In this document: piece by piece, positions 57,401 through 64,000 of the stretch | How the letters are laid out: each line of letters begins with the position of its first letter | How positions within the stretch are numbered: position 1 is the first letter of the stretch | Assembly (NCBI RefSeq): GCF_040546585.1 | Contig: NZ_JBEPOC010000001.1 | Span: forward strand, 434,001-498,000 | DNA from: Marmoricola sp. OAE513 | GTDB taxonomy: Bacteria > Actinomycetota > Actinomycetes > Propionibacteriales > Nocardioidaceae | Direction: 5' to 3' | Length of the DNA stretch: 64,000 nt | The notes under the pieces: generated by a model | Seen by the model: only the letters and a program-made list of their open reading frames with translations | What the model was told of the DNA's origin: nothing | Database searches by the model: none | Translations under genes and position numbers: made by a program

Positions 57401-57942
57401 AGCTTGCGCAGCGCCTTCTCCTTGCGCTTGCGGTGCTTGAGGACGCCGGCCGCCTCCTCGATGAACCCGCGCCGCTCCTCCGGGGTGGCGCGCAGGATCG
57501 TGTCGAGCTGACCCTGCCCGACGATGACGTGCATCTCGCGGCCGATGCCGGAGTCCGAGAGCAGCTCCTGGACGTCGAGCAGCCGGCACGGGGTGCCGTT
57601 GATCGCGTACTCCGAACCACCCGTGCGGAACATCGTCCGGCTGATGGTGACCTCGGCGTACTCGATCGGCAGGGCACCGTCGGAGTTGTCGATGGTGAGC
57701 ACGACCTCGGCGCGACCCAGGGGCGGGCGTCCCGCCGTGCCGGCGAAGATGACGTCGTCCATCTTGCCGCCGCGCAGGCTCTTCGCGCTGGCCTCACCCA
57801 TCACCCAGGCGAGGGCGTCGACGACGTTGGACTTGCCGGAGCCGTTCGGGCCGACGATGCAGGTGATGCCCGGTTCGAGCTGGAGCGTCGTCGCGGAGGC
57901 GAAGGACTTGAACCCCTTCAGGGTCAGGCTCTTCAGGTACAA
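54397..57942 (-). CDS. smc: Chromosome segregation protein SMC
   Basis: 1181 residues, standard. Walker A GPNGSGKSN (31-39), long coiled coils, hinge in the middle (about 510-660, with LLGGADVDDASWPGLG), second coil, then signature LLSGGERSL and Walker B FYILDEVEAALDD near 1085-1130. With ScpA/ScpB (not here) it condenses and separates chromosomes. TTG start with GAGGAG upstream; promoter TAGGAT near 57996. Confidence 0.97.
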   Translation of the reverse strand: MYLKSLTLKGFKSFASATTLQLEPGITCIVGPNGSGKSNVVDALAWVMGEASAKSLRGGKMDDVIFAGTAGRPPLGRAEVVLTIDNSDGALPIEYAEVTISRTMFRTGGSEYAINGTPCRLLDVQELLSDSGIGREMHVIVGQGQLDTILRATPEERRGFIEEAAGVLKHRKRKEKALRKLESTEGNLTRLSDLLSEIRRQLKPLGRQAEVARRAQTVQADLRDARARLMADDLAAARASLEQELADETVLVARRAEVEADIAATREIEAALEAALREDLPALARAQETWFGLSGLRERLRGTASLAAERVRNAAVEPEIPAGRDPAELEAAAEQVRVEEAAILAEVEQNRGALEEAVTARTAAEQAFGEEERRIAGLQRAAADRREGMARLHGQVNGLRSRAAAAEEEVARLENARAEAVARAEKSEQSFTSLETRIAGLDAGEEGLDAEHEGASSQLADIEERLTKLREEAQAAEREKSALGARKEALEIGLNRKDGAGALLAATESVSGLLGSVAALLTVRPGYEAAVAAALGGAADAVAVTDVDAAITAIGHLKDSDLGRAGILLGGADVDDASWPGLGAGAVYALDVIECPADLRPALSRLLFKVAVVDDLAAAKALVAEARDVTAVTREGDVLGAHFAAGGSSSQPSLLEVQAAVDEATESLNRAGHELDRLTFALSALESEREEASHRVDVALAKLHESDAALAAVAEELGQYGSQARSAKAEASRLEQAIIAAQESHAKDLSGLAELEARLAAAEEAPEEEPDTETREALGDAARAARAHEMESRLALRTAEERARALHGRADSLVAQAQAERDARAKAIERRERLIREGAVAEAVTRGVAVVLARLEESVELASVQRTRVEQGRVGREQELVDAREKLRGLATTLDELVNSVHRDEMARTEQRMRIEQLAEKALEDLGLDADALVAEYGPDQLIPFTGEVEEGQEVPEPASYDRDEQTKRLRSAERALAQLGRINPLALEEFSALEERHKFLTEQLEDLRRTRRDLLDIVKEVDERVEQVFTEAYADVVTAFDATFARLFPGGEGQLVLTDPSDMLTTGIEVEARPPGKKVKRLSLLSGGERSLVAVAFLVALFKARPSPFYILDEVEAALDDTNLGRLLEIYEELRENSQLLVITHQKRTMEVGDALYGVSMRGDGVSAVISQRLRETESA

Positions 57943-57995
57943 CGTCAGCTCCTCGTTCCGGCAGGGGGCGCGATCATGTGAGTGCGCGAACAGGA

Positions 57996-58001
57996 ATCCT
58001 A
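57996..58001 (-). promoter_or_regulatory. -10 element of smc
   Basis: TAGGAT on the minus strand, about 55 bases before the TTG start. Confidence 0.4.
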
Positions 58002-58157
58002 TGCAGAACTCCTGCCGGGGGAAGCGGCACGTCGAGACTACGTGGCTGCGGACCGCTCCGGGAGAGGCCGACCGCGTGTCGGACGGCCACCGTGGCGCCG
58101 GCCCGGGGACGGGGTCGGTGACTCCTCAGGGCCTGCGGGACGCGGGCTCACGAGGAG

Positions 58158-58180
58158 TCCTCGGCGGTGAGGGCCGAGGA
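58158..58180 (-). terminator. Terminator hairpin after the 62-residue coiled-coil gene
   Basis: TCCTCGGC / GCCGAGGA, 8-bp stem, 7-base loop, starting two bases after the stop codon. A larger repeat GACTCCTC / GAGGAGTC (58120-58159) lies beyond it. Confidence 0.6.
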
Positions 58181-58182
58181 GG

Positions 58183-58371
58183 TCAGGCGGGTTCGAGAAC
58201 CTCGTCGTTGGTGCCCACCAGGGCGCCGAGCGTGTCGTTCTCCATCTGGAGACGAAGCGTGACGGCTTCCAGGTCAGCGATGCGCTGACGCAGAAGCTGG
58301 TTCTCACGAGCGAGGCGGGCGGTCACGCGGGGGTCGGTGCCTCCCAGGTAGCCGTGCAGTGCCTTGGCCAT
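58183..58371 (-). CDS. 62-residue coiled-coil protein
   Basis: Starts MAKALHGYLGG, then a leucine-rich heptad coil (LARENQLLRQRIADLEAVTLRL, residues 21-42), then a short acidic tail. Short proteins of this type, beginning MAKAL, occur in actinobacteria; function unknown. GGAGGAAAC precedes the ATG. Between mutM and smc. Confidence 0.85.
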   Translation of the reverse strand: MAKALHGYLGGTDPRVTARLARENQLLRQRIADLEAVTLRLQMENDTLGALVGTNDEVLEPA

Positions 58372-58457
58372 GAAAGTTTCCTCCGGGGAACTGAGGCGGT
58401 GGTCGGACCCGTTCGGGCCGTCTACAAGAATCGCACGAGGAGCGCTCAGGAGCAAGA

Positions 58458-59330
58458 TCAGCGCGGGCGCACCGAACCTGCCCGGCCCCGGGGAGCGGGC
58501 TGGCACCGCGGGCAGAAGAAGGACGACCGGTTCATGAAGTGCACCCGGGTGATGGCGGTGCCGCAGCGCGAGCAGGGCCGGCCCTCCTGCCCGTAGACCT
58601 CCAGCGACCGGTCGAAGTACCCGCTCTCGCCGTTCACGTTCACGTACAGCGCGTCGAAGGAGGTGCCCCCCTGCCCCAGGGCGGCCAGCATGACGGTGCG
58701 CGCGCCGGCGAGCACGCGCTCGACGTCGACGACGCGCAGCCGGTCGCCGCGGCGTTCGCCGTGCAGCCCGGCCAGCCAGAGCGCCTCGTCGGCGTAGATG
58801 TTCCCGACGCCCGAGATCACCGTCTGGTTGAGCAGGATCCGCTTGATGCCCGAGGCGCTGCGCCGGGCGCGGGCCACGAACGCCGCGTCGTCGAACAGCT
58901 CGTCGAGCGGGTCCCGGGCGATGTGCTCGAGCTCGACCGGGAGCTCGGCTCCCCCGGGAGCGAACGACAGACCGCCGAACATCCGCTGGTCGACGAACCG
59001 CAGCTCCGGCGCGTCCCGACCCTCGAAGCTGAACCGGACCCGAAGGTGCCGCTCGTCCTCGGCGCCTCGGGGCTGGACCAGCATCTGACCGCTCATGCCG
59101 AGATGGCCGAGGAGCGCGTCACCGGAGTCCAGGGGCAACCAGAGGTACTTGCCCCGCCGCCGAGCCGCGGTGAAGGTCCGACCGGTCAGGGTCGCGGCGA
59201 AGTCCGCTGGGCCGGGCAGGTGCCGGCGTACCGGGCGTGGGTGCAGCACCTCGACCGCGGAGATCCGGCGGTCCAGCACGTGCGCCTCGAGGCCACGGCG
59301 GACGACCTCGACCTCGGGCAGCTCGGGCAC
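58458..59330 (-). CDS. mutM: Formamidopyrimidine-DNA glycosylase
   Basis: 290 residues. Removes 8-oxoguanine and opens the strand. Catalytic Pro2 and Glu3 (MPELPEVE), Lys of RRGKYLWL, His-x2-Met-Ser-Gly in HLGMSGQ, helix-two-turn-helix [11 protein letters not shown], and zinc finger cysteines 253, 256, 273, 276. GTG start nine bases after rnc stop. Part of rnc-mutM. Confidence 0.97.
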   Translation of the reverse strand: MPELPEVEVVRRGLEAHVLDRRISAVEVLHPRPVRRHLPGPADFAATLTGRTFTAARRRGKYLWLPLDSGDALLGHLGMSGQMLVQPRGAEDERHLRVRFSFEGRDAPELRFVDQRMFGGLSFAPGGAELPVELEHIARDPLDELFDDAAFVARARRSASGIKRILLNQTVISGVGNIYADEALWLAGLHGERRGDRLRVVDVERVLAGARTVMLAALGQGGTSFDALYVNVNGESGYFDRSLEVYGQEGRPCSRCGTAITRVHFMNRSSFFCPRCQPAPRGRAGSVRPR

Positions 59331-59339
59331 GGGGGCCGA

Positions 59340-60092
59340 TCAGGCGTCGGCGCCGTCGGTCGCCGGCACGTCGGCCGACGACTCGGCAGGCAGCTCGGAG
59401 ACGAGCGTCGCGTACGCCGACTCGGCAGCCTGCTGCTCGGCTTCCTTCTTCGACCGGCCGACACCGTGGCCGTGCAGCCGGTTGGCCACGCGGACCTGGG
59501 CCGTGAAGGTCTTCATGTGGTCGGGACCGTCGTCCTCGATCAGGTACATCGGAACACCGAGGTCGTGCTCGGCGCAGAACTCCTGGAGGCTGGTCTTCCA
59601 GTCGAGGCCGGCGCCGAGCGCAGCAGCCGCTTCCAGGAGCGGGTCGAAGAGCAGGTGCACGAGCTTCTCGGCGGCGTCGTGGCCGCCGGACAGGAAGGTC
59701 GCCCCGATGACCGCCTCGACGGTGTCCGCCAGGATCGAGGCCTTGTCGTGCCCGCCGGTCGACTCCTCACCCTTGCCGAGGCGCACGTAGGGGCCCAACC
59801 CGATGGTGCGGGCCACGTCGGCCAGTGCGCGGGCGTTGACCACGGCTGCGCGCAACTTGGCCAGCCGGCCCTCGGAGAGGTCCGGGTGGGTGCGGTAGAG
59901 GGTCTCGGTGATGACGACGCCGAGCACGGAGTCCCCCAGGAACTCCAGGCGCTCGTTGGTCGGCAAGCCACCGTTCTCGTACGCGAACGAGCGGTGCGTG
60001 AGGGCGAGCTCCAGCAGCTCGGGACTCAGTACGGGGTCACCGAGCGAACTGCGCAGGTCCTTGAACGCCTCCGCGTCGTGCGTCTGCGTCAC
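59340..60092 (-). CDS. rnc: Ribonuclease III
   Basis: 250 residues. Cleaves double-stranded RNA in rRNA and mRNA processing. Signature [11 protein letters not shown] (46-56) with catalytic Glu/Asp, second acid pair in DTVEAVIGA, then a dsRNA-binding domain ([28 protein letters not shown]). GTG start chosen, 14 bases after the rpmF stop; no strong ribosome site, so possibly coupled. Confidence 0.96.
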   Translation of the reverse strand: MTQTHDAEAFKDLRSSLGDPVLSPELLELALTHRSFAYENGGLPTNERLEFLGDSVLGVVITETLYRTHPDLSEGRLAKLRAAVVNARALADVARTIGLGPYVRLGKGEESTGGHDKASILADTVEAVIGATFLSGGHDAAEKLVHLLFDPLLEAAAALGAGLDWKTSLQEFCAEHDLGVPMYLIEDDGPDHMKTFTAQVRVANRLHGHGVGRSKKEAEQQAAESAYATLVSELPAESSADVPATDGADA

Positions 60093-60106
60093 GCCGACGT
60101 CAGGTG

Positions 60107-60292
60107 TCAGAGGACCTGGCGGCGGTCGGCCTTGGCGCCGTACTGACCGCACTCGGGGCACGCGCGGTGCGGCAGGTGCTTCGAGCCGCAGGCCGGGTTG
60201 CTGCACGTCACCAGCGACGGGGCGACGGTCTTCCAGGCCGAACGACGGTGGCGCGTGTTGCTGCGCGACATCTTCCGCTTCGGAACAGCCAC
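60107..60292 (-). CDS. rpmF: Ribosomal protein bL32, zinc-ribbon type
   Basis: 61 residues. [19 protein letters not shown] at the start and two cysteine pairs (CSNPAC and CPEC), so a zinc-binding C+ form. GTG start with AGGAG upstream. Downstream of yceD, as in most bacteria. Confidence 0.96.
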   Translation of the reverse strand: MAVPKRKMSRSNTRHRRSAWKTVAPSLVTCSNPACGSKHLPHRACPECGQYGAKADRRQVL

Positions 60293-60350
60293 GATGTACT
60301 CCTTGTCAGCGGCCGGGTTCCCCCGGCCAGTTTCAACGTCTGGGGTGGTG

Positions 60351-60932
60351 CTACTTCTCGTCGGACTCCCCGTCGGGAAGCACTGCGTCCTGCAGGGCCG
60401 CCCACCGGATGTCGACCGGCTCCTCGTGCCGGTGGTCCGGGTCGTCCGCCAGGCGAGCACCGCACTCGGCGCACAGTCCCGGACAGTCGTCCTGGCACAA
60501 CGGCTGGAACGGCAGTGCGAGCACCACCGCGTCCCGCAGGAGCGGCTCGAGGTCGATCAGATCGCCCTCGGTCCGACGGACATCGGTCTCCTCGTCGGCT
60601 TCCTCGTCGCTCGACGAGTGACCGTCTTGGGAGTCGTCGTAGAGGAACAGCTCCTGGATGTCGATCGTGACCTCGTCCTCGATCGGTTCCAGGCACCGTG
60701 CGCACTCACCCTCGAGCTCGGCTGACGCCGTCCCGCTGACGAGCACTCCCTCCATGACCGCCTCGAGCCGCAGGTCAAAGCTGACCTCCGAACCCTCGGG
60801 CACGCCCAGGATTTCGATACCCAGCTCTGCAGGAGCCTCCGCGGTGAGAGTCACCGTGCGCTGGGACCCCGGGCGGCGGCCGAGCTCGCGTGTATCGAGC
60901 ACGAGCGGCGCTCTCGGGTCGAGATTGCGCAA
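60351..60932 (-). CDS. yceD: YceD/DUF177 protein
   Basis: 193 residues. Needed in some species for 23S rRNA processing; linked to rpmF. Core [25 protein letters not shown], then [13 protein letters not shown]. An acidic insert ([18 protein letters not shown], about 113-130) is a local extra. TTG start chosen: GGAAG upstream and [16 protein letters not shown] follows as in the family. Confidence 0.9.
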   Translation of the reverse strand: MRNLDPRAPLVLDTRELGRRPGSQRTVTLTAEAPAELGIEILGVPEGSEVSFDLRLEAVMEGVLVSGTASAELEGECARCLEPIEDEVTIDIQELFLYDDSQDGHSSSDEEADEETDVRRTEGDLIDLEPLLRDAVVLALPFQPLCQDDCPGLCAECGARLADDPDHRHEEPVDIRWAALQDAVLPDGESDEK

Positions 60933-61015
60933 GATGTCACTTCCGTTTAAGCCTCTGCAGAACCTCCGGGAGTCTAGCCGGACTCGGTCCCGAGGGGCTA
61001 ATCGGACATCTCGGC

Positions 61016-61664
61016 TCAGCGGTCGAGGTGCTCGGGCAGGCTGATCGCGCCGACATCGGTGTCGTCGGCCAGCCCGTGCACGTGTCCCCCGGTCAGCTGG
61101 GCGCGACCCTTGCGGAGCACCTGCACGGCCTCGACGAGCATGTTCTCGAACTCGGTGAGCTTCTCGGTGACGTACTGGTCGGTCTCGACCTTGAGGTCCT
61201 CGAGCTCCTCGGGCGCCAGCTTGGCGATCTGCGAGCGACCCAGCACCATCCGGTCGGCCGTCTTGGTGAGGGTGTGCTCGAAGTTGGCCAGCTTCGCCTC
61301 GACGTACTCCTCGGCCTCGGAACGCAGACGGGCAGCGTCCCGCTCCGCGTCCGCGACGACCTCCTCGGCGCGCAGCTGGGCGAGCTTGAACACGTCGGTG
61401 TCGGAGACCATGTCCTGGCTGCGGCGCTCGGCCTCCCGGAGCAGCTCGATGGCCTCGATCCGGCCGGTGTCGACGAACGCGTCCCGCTCCCCGAGGACCT
61501 CGGGTCGCGTGCGAGAGCGACTGGTCGATCGTCATCTCCAGCTCACCGAGCAGCTCGTGCAGCTCGTGGCGGTTGATCATCACCGACGCCGACATCGGCA
61601 CCGAGCGTGCGGCGTCGACCGCGCTGCGGAGCGCGTCCAGGCGTCGGGTGATGTCCTCCTTCAC
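61016..61664 (-). pseudogene. DivIVA-like cell-division protein gene with a frameshift
   Basis: Actinobacterial DivIVA-like family next to coaD (Rv2927c/SepIVA relatives). Reading from the GTG at 61664 gives MKEDITRRLDALRSAVDAAR, PMSASVMINRHELHELL and DQSLSHAT in one frame. From the CCC run (plus 61502-61504) the family sequence continues in another frame: EVLGERDAFVDTGRI, EAERRSQDM, VSDTDVFKLAQLRAEEV, EYVEAKLANFEHTL. Removing one C restores a 215-residue protein. Either a sequencing error, a real loss, or a slip site. The downstream part could still start at an internal ATG (61411). Confidence 0.8.
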
Positions 61665-61667
61665 CGG

Positions 61668-62177
<510 letters not shown>

Positions 62178-62180
62178 GTG

Positions 62181-62753
62181 CTACTCCTCCGTTGCTTCGG
62201 GGCGGCGAAGGTACCAAAGCACCGTCTCGCCGTACTTCTTCTGCCTCGCGGTCCCGAGTCCGTCCGGCCACGCAGGCTCAACGCTACGCCGGGACCGCTC
62301 CACCACGACAGCGGCGCCCTCCGAGAGCCAGCCTCCGGTCGCCAGCAGACCGAGCGCCTCGGTCACGGCCTCCGCGGGCAGCGGGTACGGCGGGTCGAGG
62401 AACACGACGTCGAACGGTTCTCGGGCCGGAGCGGTCAGCACCCGCTCGACGGGATGCGCGCTGACCTCGACGGCGAGCCCGAGGGTGCGGGCGTTCTCGG
62501 CGATCAGGGCCGCGGTGCGCCGGTCCGACTCCACCGCCAGCACGGCGGTCGCCCCGCGGGAAGCCGCCTCCAGCCCGACGGCGCCGGAGCCGGCGTACAG
62601 GTCGAGGACGCGCAGTCCGTGCAGCGAACCGAACTGGGCCTCCAGCGCGGAGAACAGCGCCTCCCGGACCCGGTCCGAGGTCGGGCGGGTGACGTCCCCC
62701 GCAGGCGTCCGGACCCGGCGACCCTTCGCCGTGCCCGCGATGATGCGTGTCAT
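62181..62753 (-). CDS. rsmD: 16S rRNA (guanine966-N2)-methyltransferase
   Basis: 190 residues. RIIAGTAKGRRVRTP and TRPTSDRVREALF at the start, SAM motif LDLYAGSGAVGLEA, and catalytic FLDPPYP. Starts seven bases after the recG stop; coupled to coaD. Confidence 0.96.
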   Translation of the reverse strand: MTRIIAGTAKGRRVRTPAGDVTRPTSDRVREALFSALEAQFGSLHGLRVLDLYAGSGAVGLEAASRGATAVLAVESDRRTAALIAENARTLGLAVEVSAHPVERVLTAPAREPFDVVFLDPPYPLPAEAVTEALGLLATGGWLSEGAAVVVERSRRSVEPAWPDGLGTARQKKYGETVLWYLRRPEATEE

Positions 62754-62760
62754 CCGGACC

Positions 62761-64000
62761 TCACCCCTTGTCCAGGAACTCGGCGCGCTCGGAGAACTCC
62801 AGGATCTCCACGGCGCGCTTCAGCGCCGGCGTACCGTCCAGGTCGGGGTCGGAGGCCAGGTACGCCGTCGCGGCCTCGCGCGCCGCCACGATCACGTCCT
62901 CGTCGGTGAGGACCGACAGCAGCCGCAGCGCTGAGCGTCGGCCGCTCTGCTCGACACCGAGGACGTTGCCCTCGCGCCGCTGCTCCAGATCGATCCGGGA
63001 GAGCTCGAAACCGTCGCGGGTGCCGGCGACCGCGGTGAGGCGTTCCATGCTCGGCGAGTCCGGCGCCGCGCTGGTGACGAGGAGGCAGAGACCGGAGTGG
63101 CCTCCGCGGCCGATCCGGCCGCGGAGCTGGTGCAGCTGTGAGACGCCGAAGCGCTCGGCGTCGAGGATCACCATGACCGTGGAGTTCGGGACGTCGACGC
63201 CGACCTCGATCACCGTCGTGGAGACCAGGACGTCGACCAGGCCCGAGGCGAAGGACTGCATGACACGGTCCTTGTCCTCCGGGGTCATCCGGCCGTGCAG
63301 CATCTCCACCCGCAGGCCCGCGAGCGGTCCGCTCGCCAGGTCGGGGGCGAGGTCCTCCACGGCGAACAGGTCCGGACCGTCCTCGGGCGGCGGCTCGTCA
63401 CCGATCCGGGCACAGACCACGTAGGCCTGCCGTCCCTGGGCCACCTCCTCGCGGATCCGGCTCCAGGCGCGGTCGAGCCAGGCCGGTTGCACCTGCACCG
63501 GAACCACGCTGGTCTGCACCTCGCCACGACCGGCCGGCAGCTCGGAGAGCGTGGAGGTGTCGAGGTCACCGAAGACCGTCATCGCCACGGTCCGCGGGAT
63601 CGGCGTCGCGGTCATCACCAGGACGTGCGGCGGGGTCCCCGCCTTACCGGTCAGGGCCGCACGCTGCTCGACGCCGAAGCGGTGCTGCTCGTCGACGACG
63701 ACGAGGCCGAGGTCGAAGAACTGGACCTTCTCCTCGAGCAGCGCGTGCGTCCCGATCACGATGCCGGCCTCCCCGCTGGCCGCGTCGAGCATCGCCTGGC
63801 GGCGCGCGGCCGTGCTCATCGACCCGGTGAGCAGTGCCAGCCGGGTCGCCTGCTCGGCACCGCCCAGAAGACTGCCGAGCGTGCCGCCCTCGGCGAGGTC
63901 GCCGAGCATCGAGGCCATCGAGCGGAAGTGCTGCTGGGCCAGGACCTCGGTGGGCGCGAGCAGGGCTGCCTGTCCTCCGGCATCGACGACCTGCAGCATC
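62761..64000 (-). CDS. recG: ATP-dependent DNA helicase RecG (5' end beyond window)
   Basis: Last 413 residues or so. Replication-fork regression helicase. Motifs present: LAPTEVLAQQH (Ia), VVDEQHRFGV (II, DEQH), MTATPIPRT (III), LHGRM (IV-V), STTVIEVGVDVPN and QLRGRIGRG (VI). The wedge domain and Walker A lie outside. The C-terminal EFLDKG region is short. Confidence 0.97.
   Translation of the reverse strand, partial: MLQVVDAGGQAALLAPTEVLAQQHFRSMASMLGDLAEGGTLGSLLGGAEQATRLALLTGSMSTAARRQAMLDAASGEAGIVIGTHALLEEKVQFFDLGLVVVDEQHRFGVEQRAALTGKAGTPPHVLVMTATPIPRTVAMTVFGDLDTSTLSELPAGRGEVQTSVVPVQVQPAWLDRAWSRIREEVAQGRQAYVVCARIGDEPPPEDGPDLFAVEDLAPDLASGPLAGLRVEMLHGRMTPEDKDRVMQSFASGLVDVLVSTTVIEVGVDVPNSTVMVILDAERFGVSQLHQLRGRIGRGGHSGLCLLVTSAAPDSPSMERLTAVAGTRDGFELSRIDLEQRREGNVLGVEQSGRRSALRLLSVLTDEDVIVAAREAATAYLASDPDLDGTPALKRAVEILEFSERAEFLDKG

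Larger units (their letters stand above)
57943..58182. other. 240-bp intergenic region upstream of smc
   Basis: Contains the smc promoter region and hairpins beyond the 62-residue gene. No coding sequence supported. Confidence 0.5.

Noticed and set aside
54505-57981. Very long plus-strand open frame (about 1158 codons) opposite smc
   Set aside because: It is the antisense shadow of smc: GC-rich third positions keep the complementary frame open. Composition is Leu/Gly/Arg-biased with no family resemblance.

Overview
This window comes from the chromosome of a high-GC actinobacterium, most likely of the Nocardioidaceae/Propionibacteriales. The evidence is the third-position G/C bias, GTG and TTG starts, actinobacterial gene orders (rpsB-tsf-pyrH-frr-cdsA-rlmN; lepB-rnhB-DUF2469; rpsP-khpA-rimM-trmD; coaD-divIVA-like-yceD-rpmF-rnc-mutM-smc-ftsY), a TrmD-GNAT fusion and abundant leaderless promoters. 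No rRNA, tRNA, CRISPR, insertion sequence or prophage was seen. The genus is an inference.

Layout. 1-9.1 kb: proS (3' end cut off by the window edge), small membrane and lipoprotein genes, the isoprenoid genes ispG and dxr around the site-2 protease rip1, then gabD. 9.1-17 kb: a cytoplasmic cobalamin-binding-like protein, a RIO kinase, a GT4 glycosyltransferase, a LOG-family protein, a two-gene cAMP cassette (cyclic-nucleotide-binding protein plus class III cyclase) and a Tat-exported metallophosphoesterase. 17-24 kb: the translation/lipid cluster rlmN, META lipoprotein, cdsA, frr, pyrH, tsf and rpsB, with a long rpsB leader. 23.4-30.6 kb: an M23-like protein, xerC, an arginine/ornithine pair with an Lrp regulator, and dprA-comM-yraN. 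30.7-35.4 kb: an orphan TadE/TadG pair, DUF2469-rnhB-lepB and rplS. 35.6-39.2 kb: an unrecognised four-gene envelope module sits between rplS and trmD. 39.2-45.7 kb: trmD-GNAT, rimM, khpA, rpsP, YjbR, amidohydrolase and ffh. 45.8-51.5 kb: nitrogen genes amt-glnB-glnD and a second amt-glnB pair, both behind GlnR-like double operators. 51.8-64 kb: tetR, ftsY, thioesterase, smc, mutM, rnc, rpmF, yceD, a frameshifted DivIVA-like gene, coaD, rsmD and the 3' part of recG.

How the genes work together. Most are core information-processing, envelope and nitrogen-control genes. Secreted proteins reach the membrane through Ffh/FtsY and are matured by LepB. GlnD modifies the PII proteins that gate the Amt channels. 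The most original element is the 35.6-39.2 kb module. It encodes two paralogous extracytoplasmic proteins (one lipid-anchored, one with a C-terminal membrane anchor), an internally duplicated four-helix membrane protein, and a helical membrane-anchored partner. All are expressed outward from an 18-bp divergent start region with overlapping -10 elements. A recurrent pattern decides many starts: TANNNT followed by 6 (rarely 7) bases and ATG/GTG, the signature of leaderless transcripts.
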